The position numbers and the translations under genes are program-made. The notes beneath the pieces were generated by a model. The model worked only from the letters and a program-made list of their open reading frames with translations, was not told the origin of the DNA and did no database searches. A stretch of DNA of 64,000 bases, taken from positions 558,001-622,000 of the forward strand of contig AP031437.1 of NCBI GenBank assembly GCA_042854365.1. Direction: 5' to 3'. Numbering within the stretch: position 1 is the stretch's first letter; each line of letters opens with the position of its first letter. The stretch comes from Anaeromassilibacillus sp001305115 (GTDB taxonomy: Bacteria; Bacillota; Clostridia; Oscillospirales; Acutalibacteraceae). Shown in pieces: positions 1-11,100 of the stretch.

Positions 1-10
1 ACTGTCAGCA

Positions 11-38
11 GCTCCGTTTCTTTTTTAAGAAAAGGAGC
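11..38 (+). promoter_or_regulatory. Hairpin covering the recombinase ribosome binding site
   Basis: GCTCC (11-15) and TTTCTT (17-22) can pair with AAGAAA (27-32) and GGAGC (34-38), leaving a 4-base loop. The 3' arm contains the AAGGAGC Shine-Dalgarno site of the recombinase, so the hairpin could lower its translation. Pairing is seen; the regulatory role is inferred. Confidence 0.45.
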
Positions 39-44
39 GACAAT

Positions 45-1556
45 ATGAACAATCGAATAGACGCAATCTATGCAAGGCAATCAGTAGACAAAAAGGACAG
101 CATTTCCATTGAAAGCCAGATTGAATTTTGCAAATATGAGTTGAAAGGCGGTAACTGTAAGGAATACACAGACAAGGGCTACAGCGGCAAGAACACAGAC
201 CGTCCGAAGTTTCAAGAACTGGTGCGGGACATCAAGCTGGGGCTGATTGCAAAGGTCGTGGTTTACAAACTCGACCGTATCAGCCGTTCCATTCTGGACT
301 TTGCCAACATGATGGAGCTGTTCCAGCAGTACAATGTAGAGTTTGTGTCCTCTACGGAAAAGTTTGATACCTCCACCCCGATGGGGCGGGCGATGTTAAA
401 TATCTGTATTGTGTTCGCCCAGCTTGAAAGGGAAACGATACAGAAGCGGGTAACGGATGCCTACTATTCCCGCAGCCAGCGAGGTTTCAAGATGGGCGGG
501 AAAGCCCCTTACGGCTTCCATACAGAGCCGATCAAGATGGACGGTATCAACACAAAAAAGCTGGTGGTAAATCCAGACGAAGCGGCAAATATCCGGCTGA
601 TGTTTGAGATGTACGCCCAGCCCACTACCTCCTACGGGGACATTACCCGGTACTTTGCGGAACAGGAGATTTTGTTCCATGGCAAAGAGCTGATACGCCC
701 CACGCTGGCGCAGATGTTACGCAATCCTGTCTATGTGCAGGCAGACCTTGATGTATACGAATTTTTCAAAAGTCAAGGGACAGTCATCGTCAATGATGCT
801 GCCGATTTTACAGGCATGAACGGCTGCTATCTGTATCAAGGGCGGGATGTGAAGCCCAGCAAGAAGAACGACTTGAAAGACCAAATGCTGGTGCTGGCTC
901 CCCATGAGGGCATTGTCCCCTCCGACATCTGGCTGACCTGCCGCAAGAAGCTGATGAACAACATGAAAATCCAGTCTGCCCGAAAAGCCACCCACACATG
1001 GCTGGCGGGAAAAATCAAGTGTGGAAACTGCGGGTATGCTCTTATGAGTATCTACAATCCCTCTGGCAAACAGTATCTCCGCTGCACAAAACGGCTGGAT
1101 AACAAGAGCTGCTCCGGGTGCGGGAAAATCATCACTTCCGAACTGGAAGCGGTGGTCTATCAGCAGATGGTAAAGAAACTGGCAAGCTACAAGACGCTGA
1201 CAGGCAGAAAGAAAGCGGCAAAGGCAAACCCGAAAATCGCCGCCCTGCAAGTGGAACTTGCCCATGTGGACAGCGAGATTGAAAAGCTGGTGGACAGTCT
1301 GACGGGTGCAAACAATGTCCTGCTCTCCTATGTGAATGTGAAGATAGCGGAACTGGACGGACGCAAGCAGGAACTTCTGGCGAGGATAGCGGAGCTGACG
1401 GTGGAAGCCATTAGCCCGGAACAGGTCAGCCAGATTTCCGGCTACCTCGACACTTGGGAGAATGTATCCTTTGACGACAAGCGGCGGGTGGTGGATTTGA
1501 TGATTACCACCATAGCCGCCACAAGCGACAGCTTGAATATCACATGGAAAATCTGA
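45..1556 (+). CDS. Large serine recombinase (TndX/TnpX-like integrase)
   Basis: Site-specific recombinase that excises and integrates a conjugative or mobilizable element. Seen: an N-terminal resolvase catalytic domain (about residues 5-150) with the nucleophile motif YARQS (Ser13) and the arginine-rich VVYKLDRISRS helix. Then a recombinase domain (about 155-300), a zinc ribbon around 330-365 (CGNCG followed by C and CSGCG) and a C-terminal coiled coil. At 503 residues it is at the short end of the large serine recombinases. It lies at the extreme edge of the element, pointing out towards the junction with the GH2 gene, as is usual for Tn4451/Tn5397-type elements; the rest of the element lies left of the window. 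The ATG at 45 follows AAGGAG. Its stop overlaps the altered GH2 reading frame on the other strand by 17 bases. The family assignment is firm; the exact element family is inference. Confidence 0.93.
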   Translation: MNNRIDAIYARQSVDKKDSISIESQIEFCKYELKGGNCKEYTDKGYSGKNTDRPKFQELVRDIKLGLIAKVVVYKLDRISRSILDFANMMELFQQYNVEFVSSTEKFDTSTPMGRAMLNICIVFAQLERETIQKRVTDAYYSRSQRGFKMGGKAPYGFHTEPIKMDGINTKKLVVNPDEAANIRLMFEMYAQPTTSYGDITRYFAEQEILFHGKELIRPTLAQMLRNPVYVQADLDVYEFFKSQGTVIVNDAADFTGMNGCYLYQGRDVKPSKKNDLKDQMLVLAPHEGIVPSDIWLTCRKKLMNNMKIQSARKATHTWLAGKIKCGNCGYALMSIYNPSGKQYLRCTKRLDNKSCSGCGKIITSELEAVVYQQMVKKLASYKTLTGRKKAAKANPKIAALQVELAHVDSEIEKLVDSLTGANNVLLSYVNVKIAELDGRKQELLARIAELTVEAISPEQVSQISGYLDTWENVSFDDKRRVVDLMITTIAATSDSLNITWKI

Positions 1557-1579
1557 CGGGCGGAACCCCTCCCGTCAGA
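1550..1579. terminator. 10-bp stem hairpin at the recombinase stop / element end
   Basis: ATCTGACGGG and CCCGTCAGAT form a perfect 10-bp stem with a 10-base loop, including the recombinase stop codon. No strong T-tract follows, so it may be an inefficient terminator or part of the recombinase-recognised end of the element. Confidence 0.4.
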
Positions 1580-1620
1580 TACCTACCCTGTGTAGTCCCT
1601 TGTAAACTGTACTTTGTCAA
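1555..1620. mobile_element. Right terminal region of the integrated element
   Basis: Sequence between the recombinase stop and roughly 1610-1625 reads into the GH2 frame as an unrelated tail (about 25 residues after the Leu-Thr of the carbohydrate-binding module). The element/host junction is therefore inferred to lie near 1610-1625. The left end and second junction are outside the window, so the exact core site cannot be fixed here. Confidence 0.6.
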
Positions 1621-4600
1621 TTTAGAACAACCATTCAGCCCAAAGTCCACGTTTTCGTACATGACCCAATTTCCGCTGTTGATTCCTCCAAGGGCGGTCT
1701 CCGATTCGCCGGACTCATCAGTACCGCTTTCTGTTTTAAAGTTGCCGCTTCCTTCTGTATAAGTCTCTGCTTCAACCGTGTCATAGGGGTTGATATTGGT
1801 CTTTTCCAGGAAAGTTTTTGTTAGATATGCGGGTGTCAGCTCGACTTTCGGCTGGAATTCATCGGAGGACATGTACTGGAGAATGCTGTAATAGAGCTGT
1901 TTAGCCTCTGGGTATTCATCCATTTGATTGAGCAGATCGAAGGTGCAAACCACCAACTTTCCTTTTCCAACGGTTGCTTCAAAGAGGCTGCCGAGCTTTC
2001 GGCTCCACTCCATGTGATCGATGTTCCAGGCAAGCGGTTCCAAATCGGCTGGTGCATCGTCAAGGACAACTGCGCGGGACCCTTTCATCAGATTGAACCA
2101 TTGGTAGTCGCTAAAATACTCTGTGGGGAAATAGCGGAAGATCGGATGATCGTTTTGTATGTACATCCCCATGGTGTGTGCGTCGCGGTCGGATCGGTGG
2201 AACATCTTGCTCCAATAGTCCGTCGTCCAACGGACAGCCACGCTGTCAGGGATGGTTTTCAAGCTGGGTTCCGGCAGGAACAGAACGTTTTCTCCATTTT
2301 CCAATGCCTCAAGCGTAGCCTGATCCATATTGGTAGAAACCAGCACATTCGAGGGGACGGTAGGGGTAAGCTGATTTGGGTAGACCCATAGATCATAGCT
2401 GTTAGAACCGATCGATTCTGCGGATACCTCTAGGGTCAGCTTGGCGGCATCTGTGACAGATGCCAGAGAGGTATGGAAGGTTCCAATATCTGTGACACCG
2501 CCTTGTGCGACATCCATGGGGTTCAGGGAGCCTTTTGCAAGGATCGTATCGCCATTTTTCAACGTCCACTGTCCGGCAATGCCAGCCAGAGCCGTCGGGC
2601 CGTAGTTGACAATGGAGATCGTTCCTGTGAGCATTTCGTCGTTGGTCAGAACAAGTTTCGGAAGCTGGGCCAGGATGACAACCGAATCGTTGAAACTTTT
2701 ATACTGTTCCTTGGTAAATCCGCCGGGCTTATCTTCCATGAAATTGTCCAAAATACCGACGTGTGCGGTTCCCTGGCCAGGGAAATCTTGGATGCTCAGC
2801 AACTGATAGCCTGCCATACCCGGTGTGCGCAGTGCAGTTTCTAGATCGGCACGATAGCCGATGGCGGACACGCGGGCAGAGACCTTTGAAAAGATCTCGT
2901 TCATATACAGCAGGCCCTTACTCTCCATGAGATCTCGGTAGTATTGTAGATTGCGCGCTTCAAAGACTCCTTTCTCATACTTTGGAATTTCTTCGTCAAA
3001 CAACGGTAGGACCTGGTACTGGCCCGCCTCGTGATTCATCAGTGGCTTGTCGATCTCGCTGATAGCGTGCTGGTAGTTAAAGGTTGTATTGGGCTGCATG
3101 GATTCCAGCGCCCCACCGGAGGCAGCGTCCACCCAAGAAAACGAGATACGGGTATGATATGGGTCCGAATTGGCTTTTGTCTTGCAGGTTGTCCAGTAAT
3201 CATCCCCGGTATTGAAGGAAGGCGACCAATAATTGTTGTTGCTGCCTTCTGCATACAAACGGGTGTTGTCCACGCTCCGGCAGAGTTCTCGCAACGCGTT
3301 AGCTCCATCCCGGTTGCTTCCGGTGGTATCAAGCTCGTTGCCCCATGCAAACATCACAAAAGATGGATGGTTTGCCAGATAGTGAAGGATTCGGACGGCT
3401 TCCTCATCGTAATACGCAGAGAAAGGAGTTCCTCCAAATCCATAGAGTTCCGGCTGCATGTAGATTCCGAGCTCATCAGCCGCTTCAAATGCGGCCTCTG
3501 GAGGTGTCCAAGAATGGAAGCGGAAGAAGTTGATTCCGAGTGCTTGCGCCTTGGAGAAAAAGTCGAGCCATTCCGCTTTCGTCATATATGGGTAACCTGT
3601 GAGCGGAAATACAGCGGAATTTCCTTCGCCGCGCATAAAGGTGGTAATTCCATTGATGGTAAATTTTGTGCCGGAAGTCTTGAATTCGCGCATACCAAAG
3701 CTTTCGACAAAGGCATCCGCAAAGTTCTCTTCAGAATCCAGGGTGACTGTCATCTCATACATGGATGGGTCAAACTCCGACCAAAGTCGGACCTCTTCTC
3801 CCATATGGTATGTAACTTCGATTTCCTGTTCTTCCTCATCCGCCCCAAGAGTAAACTCTTGAACGGCCTGTGGTACAGTATGAACCGAACCTTCATGATT
3901 ATAGCTGTGTGCTTGTAAGGCCAACGTCCCATGAATAGCCTGTCCCGTTGTATTGGCGATGGTGATCTTTGCCTGCGCTGTTTTTGCATGAATGTCCGGG
4001 TAGATTCGAACATCTTTGATAAAAACGGGATCGGTGGCTTTCAGCTCAATTTTTCCTAGAATACCATTCCAGTTGGTCACGGTTTCTTCCGTCAACATAT
4101 GGCTGCCGGTCGAAACAGCATAGTCCGTATTGCGGACCTGCACCGTCAGGGTGTTTTCCTGTCCGGGAATCAGCCCGGTCAATACATACTCCTGAGCCGT
4201 TCCCAGAGTATCATTTGCGTTATAATTGGTTTGTTCTTGTCCGTTCACCCAAACTCGTGTATTTTTGGTGCGCTCCATCAGGAAAGTAACGTGTTTGCCA
4301 GCCCAGTTGTCCGGGATAAAAACCGTCTTTTGATAGACTGCGTCACCGGTATATGTATATTTACGGTTCAAATGATTGGTGTTAACAGAAGTGTTCCTGT
4401 TTCCCTTTTTATTTTCATCCAAGGTCCCGGGTAAGATGCATGTATCCGAGAGCGCGCCATCTTCTGGAGAATAAGAACCCAGCTTTAATTCCCATACCCC
4501 CGCCAAGGATTTCTGATCGGTGACAATATGGTCTTGGAAGGTTGCCCGTGCAGTTTCCAATGTCTCGTACGCCATGTGGATCTGCATGTTGCTGGAAGAA

Positions 4601-5523
4601 GGTTCCTGAAAAACACCTTCAGCCTTTTGAATTGCTTCCGTAAAGGCGTTTTTGGCCAACTGGGATGCCTCGCCATCCCCTGTTCCGGTGCCGGTGTTCT
4701 CCAAAAGCGCCTGTGCCTGGGCGAGAAGTTCCTTGAGATCTTCCCGGCTATACATGTTTTGGGATGCCTGGAAAGTGTTGATTGCATGTTCCAATGCATC
4801 CGCTGCCGCTTGGATGGCGCTCTCATCGGACTCGGAGAGGGATGCAGCTTTCAATTCAGCGTCATCGACTGCTTGCTGGAACAATTCCATCTGTTCCTGA
4901 GGAAACTGATGAATACCGTCGCCAACTTCTGCCTCATTTAGAATATCATACGCTTGTTCTAGCAGGGACCAAAGCGGTGTATAGACACTGGAAGCGGCAA
5001 AGATATTGCATTCTGCACACGAGGCCATGGACGCGCCAACCGCTTCCAAACGTACATAACGTGCTGAAACGGGTGTAGAAAAGACCGCTTCTTTTTCGGC
5101 CATATCGCACGCCCAAGTCCCATCGAGAACCGGCGTATAGGTTTGGCCGTCGGTGCTAACCGAAATCTCGTACTCCTGAACATAACCATTTTGATTTCCG
5201 TCCTGTCTTGGCAGATAGGTCAATTTTGCAAGTTCAACAGTCCGCCCCAAGTCAACAGATAGCCAGTGAGGGGCGGATGCAGTGGAACTCCAACGGGTAT
5301 GCCACATAGTGCCGGTGTCCCCGTCTATGGCATAGGATGCATAGCAGGTATCGCTTTTACTTTCTTCGCTGGAAGCGGTTGCTGTCATTAGAAACTGAGG
5401 AATTTTGACCGGTTCCTGCTTGTAAGCGACTGCTTGAACCCACGATAAAGGAACACTGCTGACAAGCAAGGCGGCTGTACAAGCCATTGCTGTGAGCCGT
5501 CTCGCCAAAAACTGCCTTTTCAA

Positions 5524-5766
5524 TTCGTTCTCCTCCTATCAATCTTTTCCATATTCTTCCGTAAAGTTCTAAATTTCTCACATCCTTTCTAAATAATTAT
5601 AGCATAAAATTGTTCTTCAAAAATTTTATTGATTTAATCATAACAATTATGTAGATATATGTCAATGAATTATATGGTTATTTACATATATGTTTCATAT
5701 AGAAATAGCTAACAAACCGAACGGCTTCATTAAATCCTTGTGTACAAAAAGTATTTTTAAATGACA
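5524..5766. other. AT-rich leader/promoter region of the GH2 gene
   Basis: About 240 bases, very AT-rich, upstream of the GH2 start on the minus strand. It must contain the GH2 promoter, but I could not fix a single convincing -35/-10 pair. No gene is visible. Confidence 0.4.
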
Positions 5767-5815
5767 AAATCCCACGGAAAGAGATCTCAAAATAGAATCC
5801 TATTCCGTGGGATTT
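5767..5815 (-). terminator. Terminator of the GHKL/LytTR operon
   Basis: AAATCCCACGGAA (5767-5779) pairs with TTCCGTGGGATTT (5803-5815), a 13-bp stem, about 70 bases past the sensor kinase stop. It separates the two-component operon from the GH2 gene downstream on the same strand. Confidence 0.75.
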
Positions 5816-5883
5816 TTGTGTTATTTATTTTGTTGCTATAGACATAGATGTTATGGCTACTTTTGGCTTTAAAATGTCCTTTA

Positions 5884-7161
5884 TCAGGCAATTTTAGATT
5901 GATAAACGTCGCTTTCCAGTGGCAACAGGACATTTGCATGCACGTAGCCATTTTCGTAAGAAAAAGAGAAGGTGCCCTTGTACTTCTTCACGATGCCGCG
6001 GACGATTCCCATTCCGATGCCGTGCTGTGCAGCATTTTCTTTGGTCGTTGCTAGGAAAGGATTGTTTCCACGCGGATCGTGCGGGTATTTGTTGCGAATT
6101 TTTAAAGAGATAAATCCTTTGGCAGCCTTTATTTCCACACGAATGTCTTTTTCCGGCGCTCTCTCCGATGCCTCAATGGCATTATCGATCAAGTTGCACA
6201 GGATCGAACAGAGTTCTTCAGAGGGCAGAGTGATTTTTTGGGAGATCATAGCTTTTGTATCGATCGGAATGCCCTTGATAGAACACTGTGCACTTTTGGC
6301 ATTCAGGACAGCGTCCAAAACCGGATAACCGGTTTGGATGACTTGCTTGAGAAGAAGGCGTGAGTCGTTGAATTGGCTAAAATAAGAACTCAGAGCCTCG
6401 TAATCGTGTTGATCCAAAAGCGCCTGCATAGAGAGCATATGATTCTTAAGGTCGTGCCGAAGCTCTCGCAACTCGTGATACATGGTTTCGATATCTTTCC
6501 AACTGTTGATCTGCATGCTCAGCTGATTGTTTGCCCATTCAAAATGGACCTTTTTCCCATAGTCCTGCAATAGGTTTCCATAAATACAGTACAGAGCCAG
6601 ATATAAAGTCAACAAGCCAAGATTGTTTAAAGCATCCAGTTGCAAATATAGGGTAATGGTTCGAATGGTGAGTGTGATGGCGATTGCTAAAAACATCAAG
6701 AAATAATAATTGCGCGGCAGGGCGTATTCCACGTGGATGGGAAAACGGACCATCAGAAATAAAGCGATGGCTAAAATGGCTTTTGTGAGAAGTAAATAAA
6801 CCCATTGTGAATGTGAAGAAAAATGCGAATATAGCTGTGTACCAATAAATAGATGGATCTCGATCAGAACGTTGATACAGACGACTGCCGTTAGGCTTTT
6901 GCATGCCATATTTCCCCGCAGAAGCAGACAGAAAGAGAGGCCTATTCCGATCAGTACGCCAAAATAAAGGCCAAAGTTCGGGGTGGAAAAATAGGAGGTG
7001 ACCGGGTCCAAATGAAATAGAACAATCGATAGCAATGCCAACAGATACTTGATCGCCCGAAGGCATGGGTAATCCCAGCGGAACCTATAATTGTGTTCCA
7101 ATAGCCAGAACAGTGCAAAGGCTTCCAGATAAAGATTGAACCACCGGCAAAAGACATCCAT
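5884..7161 (-). CDS. GHKL-family sensor histidine kinase (AgrC-like)
   Basis: Membrane sensor kinase of the AgrC/ComD type. The N-terminal half (about residues 1-210) is a series of six or seven hydrophobic segments. It is followed by the histidine motif in LRHDLKNHM, which fits the RHDxKNH box of this family, and by a GHKL ATPase domain with N box LCNLIDNAIEA and G-box GIGMGI. Many relatives detect secreted peptides; no peptide precursor or AgrB-type processing gene is visible nearby, so the ligand is unknown. The gap to the upstream response regulator is two bases, so the pair is co-transcribed. Its position between two secreted glycosidase genes suggests a role in surface or glycan-related control, which is inference. 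Confidence 0.88.
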   Translation of the reverse strand: MDVFCRWFNLYLEAFALFWLLEHNYRFRWDYPCLRAIKYLLALLSIVLFHLDPVTSYFSTPNFGLYFGVLIGIGLSFCLLLRGNMACKSLTAVVCINVLIEIHLFIGTQLYSHFSSHSQWVYLLLTKAILAIALFLMVRFPIHVEYALPRNYYFLMFLAIAITLTIRTITLYLQLDALNNLGLLTLYLALYCIYGNLLQDYGKKVHFEWANNQLSMQINSWKDIETMYHELRELRHDLKNHMLSMQALLDQHDYEALSSYFSQFNDSRLLLKQVIQTGYPVLDAVLNAKSAQCSIKGIPIDTKAMISQKITLPSEELCSILCNLIDNAIEASERAPEKDIRVEIKAAKGFISLKIRNKYPHDPRGNNPFLATTKENAAQHGIGMGIVRGIVKKYKGTFSFSYENGYVHANVLLPLESDVYQSKIA

Positions 7162-7163
7162 AT

Positions 7164-7865
7164 TCAGGTCACCCGCTCCAATTCTTCCAAGACTTGGTCG
7201 ACCCGGTATTTGCTTAACGGGATGGATTCCCCCGTGTTCAAGACAACCTCCCGTTTATTTACCCGAGCGATAAAACGGGCGTTTACCAGATAACCCTTGT
7301 GGACCCGGATGAATCCATAATCCTCCAATAGGGCTTCCAAATCCTTCAGTTTATAGCGAATCTCCACGGTCCCTTGAAGAGTAGACAACCGTTGTATCTT
7401 GTCGCTGCTCTCAATATAAAGAATCTTGTAAGGGGCAATCCGGTAGACTTCTTTGCCATTGCCGATTTGTATCTCAGTCTGGCGTTTTTCAAGTTCTGTA
7501 ATCATTGCAGGAACACATTCTTCTAAATCCTGGTAAAAATGGCCCTTACGGATAAACCGGAAAGGCGTCACCTGAAACGACTCAAAGACTAATTCCTCAT
7601 GGCTGGAGACAAATACAATCAGAACATCGTCGGCGATTCTTCGAAGCTGTCGGCCGAGTTCGATCCCGTCCATCTGCGGCATGCTTATATCTAAGAACAG
7701 GAGATTATAACCATTGTTGGTGGCAATACGTTCCATCAGGGCTTGCGGCTGTTGGAAACAATCGATCTGCACAGGACGGTGATGTTGTAAAAATGCAGAG
7801 CGCACCTGGCCTGGATAGAGCTGCAATGCTGCGTGTTCATCGTCGCAATAGGCAATAGAAATCAT
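7164..7865 (-). CDS. LytTR-family response regulator (AgrA-like)
   Basis: DNA-binding response regulator partner of the GHKL kinase. Seen: a receiver domain (about 1-125) with the acidic pair YCDDE and phospho-acceptor Asp in LLFLDISMPQMDG, then a C-terminal LytTR domain (about 140-233; YIESSDKIQRL, FIRVHKGYLVNARFI). I place the start at the ATG at 7865, behind GGAGGTGGG, rather than at an in-frame codon 21 bases further upstream, because MISIAYCDDE is the normal receiver N-terminus. It is the first gene of a two-gene operon and is transcribed away from the giant GH3 gene, with a 321-base shared upstream region that may contain its binding sites. Confidence 0.9.
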   Translation of the reverse strand: MISIAYCDDEHAALQLYPGQVRSAFLQHHRPVQIDCFQQPQALMERIATNNGYNLLFLDISMPQMDGIELGRQLRRIADDVLIVFVSSHEELVFESFQVTPFRFIRKGHFYQDLEECVPAMITELEKRQTEIQIGNGKEVYRIAPYKILYIESSDKIQRLSTLQGTVEIRYKLKDLEALLEDYGFIRVHKGYLVNARFIARVNKREVVLNTGESIPLSKYRVDQVLEELERVT

Positions 7866-8186
7866 AAAACATCCCACCTCCGACACGCATTTTTTGTAGA
7901 ATCTATCACCAGGATATCGGATTATGTACGGAAAGTCAATAAATAGGAGTAAGTTTGTTGTTAGAATTTACAAGCTAAATATAGTTTTGATTGGCAAAGA
8001 AATCCAGTTGCGCCACATAACGACTTTACGCGCATAATTATTGATTTCATTATCATAATTTGATAGATTAAGCATCAAGAGAGACAATACTGACAATAAA
8101 ATGAATGGGGGTGGTCGATTTTTATTGATATAACCAGTGGGTAGAGAGGAATAGGTCCAAGAGAAACGAATGAAGGAGGAGCAAGC
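7866..8186. promoter_or_regulatory. Divergent control region between LytTR regulator and GH3 giant
   Basis: 321 bases without a supportable gene, AT-rich in the middle. It must hold promoters for both divergent transcripts. GAAGGAGGAGC lies just before the GH3 start. I could not identify LytTR-type direct repeats with confidence by eye. Confidence 0.5.
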
Positions 8187-11100
8187 ATGAACAAGAACAG
8201 AATCCTCTCCTTGCTGACAGCAGCAATTCTGTTGGGGACCACGGTTGCAGCGCCGGTTGGCGAAGCGCAGGCCGCCCAGCAGGGGGGAAGTACGGTGATC
8301 TCCATGGGAACCGATTTTACCAATACGGAGATTCCCGACAGCAGCTATGAGTATTACAAAGATGTGCGCTATGTCCTCAATGAGGGAGGCGCAACCCTGT
8401 CCCATTCGGCGACATCCAACGTCGATATCCTGTATGAAGAGGCCTCTGGCTATTACTTCAAAGATTTGAACCAGAACGGCAAGCTCGATACATATGAGGA
8501 CTGGCGTCTTTCCAGCTTGGAGCGTGCAAAGTCTTTGGCGGCACAGCTCAGCACGGAGCAGCGTTTGGCCCTGATGACCCATGGGTCGACGGGTAAGACC
8601 AAGGAAGAGATGAAAGAAGGCACCCGCTTCAACCTGACGAGAAGCACGTCGGCGGCGGATACCATGGCGGAAGCCAACAACAAGCTCCAATATTGGGCGG
8701 AGGATACGCCTGAAATGTTCGGCATCCCGGTCGTAACGAGCACGGACCCGCGCCATACGGGAATCGTCGATTCCGGCACGATCGAGACAACGGAGCCGGG
8801 CGGCACAGTTTCGAAGTGGCCCAACAACATGGGTATTGCAGCAACCTTTGATGCGGATACCGCCTATACATACGGCGATATTACAGCTGCTGAGTACCGC
8901 GCAATCGGCATCCAAATGATGCTTGGGCCGCAAATGGACCTCATCACCGAGCCAAGATGGTCCAGAAACAGCAGTGCTTTCTCGGAAGACCCAGAGTTGG
9001 CGGCGGACATGGCTAGCTCCTTCATCGAAGCGATGCAGACCGACGACAACTATCAGGAGAATGACTACGGCATCGACGAAGGCTGGGGCACCGGCAGCGT
9101 TGCAACCATTGCAAAGCACTGGCCCAGCGGCGGCACCGGTGAGTTCGGATTTGACGCCCACAAGGACGACGGAAAATTTGGCGTTTACCCTGCCGGCAAT
9201 TTTGAAGAAATCCTGCAATATTTTGTAAAGGGCGCAGGATTCGCAGAGGAATACAAGGACACAACTAAGCAGTCCGCAGGCGTAATGCCGTATTATACGA
9301 TCCCGTTTAACCAGGACCCGAGCGGCGCAAACGTAGCGAACGGCTTCAGCAAGTACATTGTCCAGGAGCGTCTGCGCGAAGACCTCAACTATGACGGCCT
9401 GGTCTGCACAGACTGGAAAATCCATGGAAGCCATGAAGGCATGGGCGGCGCGGATACGCCTTGGGGCTTGGAGCCTGGCAAGGGCTACAACCGTCCGTAC
9501 CGTATCCTGGCCAGCATGCTGGCAGGCGTTGACCAGATGGGCGGCCTGGACAGCGACGAATACGTCATGGAAGACATGCTGGCAGCCTATGATATGGGCG
9601 TCAACGGCAGCGAGGAGTACGGCATTGAAGCTCTGGGAGAGGAATTCATGGACGAGCTGACCGAGGCTTCGGCAACCCGCATCCTGAAAGTGATCTTCAA
9701 CCTGGGCCTGTTCGAGGATCCGTATGTGGACCCGGGCTATGCAAAATCCTTTGTCGGTTCTCCGGAATTGAACGAGACGGCGTATGAAACCCATAAGGAC
9801 GCTGTCATCATGACGAAGAACTCCAACAACACCCTGCCGCTTCAGGCAGAGGACGGCGAAGAGCTGACCGCTTATGTGCCGCTCAAGGAATCCAGCGGCG
9901 GAGGCGGCTTCCCAGGTTTCCCGGGTGGTGGCAGCGGTTCCAGTACAAAGGTCGAGCCGGTCATCAGCTTGGATACCGTGCAGAAATACTATAACGTCCC
10001 GGATACGCTGGTACAAGCGACGGAGAACGGGGAGATGCCGAGCGACGAGGCTAAGGCACAGGCGGCAAGCGAAGCGGATTTCGCCATCATCGAATTGGAG
10101 TCCCCGAGCATGGCGATGGAATACACCGACGGCCGTCCGCAGAACTTGACCTATGGCGAATATACGGCGGACGCAATGCGCGAAGTCAGCATCGGATACG
10201 ACTGGTATCATGCAGACGGCACGCTGGTTCAGTATAACGAGACCCCGGACGAGTCCAAGGGCGATTATAAGTCCAACCGCTCCAGAAAGGGCAACACCCA
10301 TGCGGGTACTCCGGAAAACCTGGAACTGATTCAGGAAACCGTGGAACTGATGGGCGACAAGCCGATCATCTTTATCCTCAGCATGGAGAACCCGATGGTC
10401 GTTTCTGAATTTGAACCCTCTGTGGATGCAATGCTCATCGGCACCAGTGTATCGCCGGATGCCTTCATGGAAGTGATTTCCGGCCAGACGGAACCGAGCG
10501 GCCTGCTGCCGGTCAATATGCCCGCCAGCATGGAAGCTGTGGAGACCGCCTATGAGGATGGCTACCACGATATGGAAGTCTATGTGGACAGCGACGGCAA
10601 TGCGTACAGCTTTGGCTTTGGTCTGAACTGGGACGGCCAGATTGCTGACGAACGTACTGCGAAATACACAGACATCGGTGACCCGAACCTGGAAAAGACC
10701 ACGTTCCCGGACACCTACGATGAGAAATATCTGGTTGTTGAGAGCCAGGAAGTCCGCGATGAGAAGGTCGAGGCGCTCATCAACACCATGACAACAGAAG
10801 AGAAGTTCTCTCTGTTGGGCGGCGGCGAAAAGGCCGGCGTTGCGGACGCAGGCAGCCTTGCGGGCGTTCCGCGCTTGGGAATTCCGGAGCTGCGCATGTT
10901 TGACGGCCCGGATGGCGTAACTTCTATTTACGACACCACCAACCCGCCGATTGAGCAGATGTTGGCCTCCACCTGGAGCACCGACCTCGCTTATGACTAC
11001 GGCAAGATCAGCGGTTCTGAGAACAAGGCCATCTCCGGCAACGTACAGCTTGGTTCTCAGTTTGATATTACCCGTACGGCACACTTTGGCCGCAGCAAGG

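Larger units (their letters stand above)
1540..5523 (-). pseudogene. Secreted GH2-family beta-glycosidase, 3' end replaced by a mobile element
   Basis: Extracellular glycoside hydrolase family 2 enzyme (beta-galactosidase/beta-glucuronidase class; substrate unknown). Start is TTG at 5523 with AGGAGGAG six bases upstream. Seen in order: signal peptide (1-33), F5/8-type C (CBM32-like) domain (about 43-165), a FIVAR-like helical region (185-340), GH2 sugar-binding domain (340-500), Ig-like domain (500-610) and TIM barrel (620-930). The acid/base is Glu730 in GNELD and the likely nucleophile Glu832 in NHEAGQ. A CBM6-like module begins near 1240 (GINSGNWVMYENVDFG) and breaks off at about residue 1308. 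The last residues are encoded by the element end, so the true C-terminus is lost. The catalytic part is intact, so a shortened enzyme could still be made. It is divergent from nothing; upstream lies the GHKL/LytTR system on the same strand, separated by a terminator. Confidence 0.85.

Noticed and set aside
3031..3918. 295-codon frame antisense to the GH2 gene
   Set aside because: No domain, no ribosome binding site; the GH2 barrel is encoded on the other strand.
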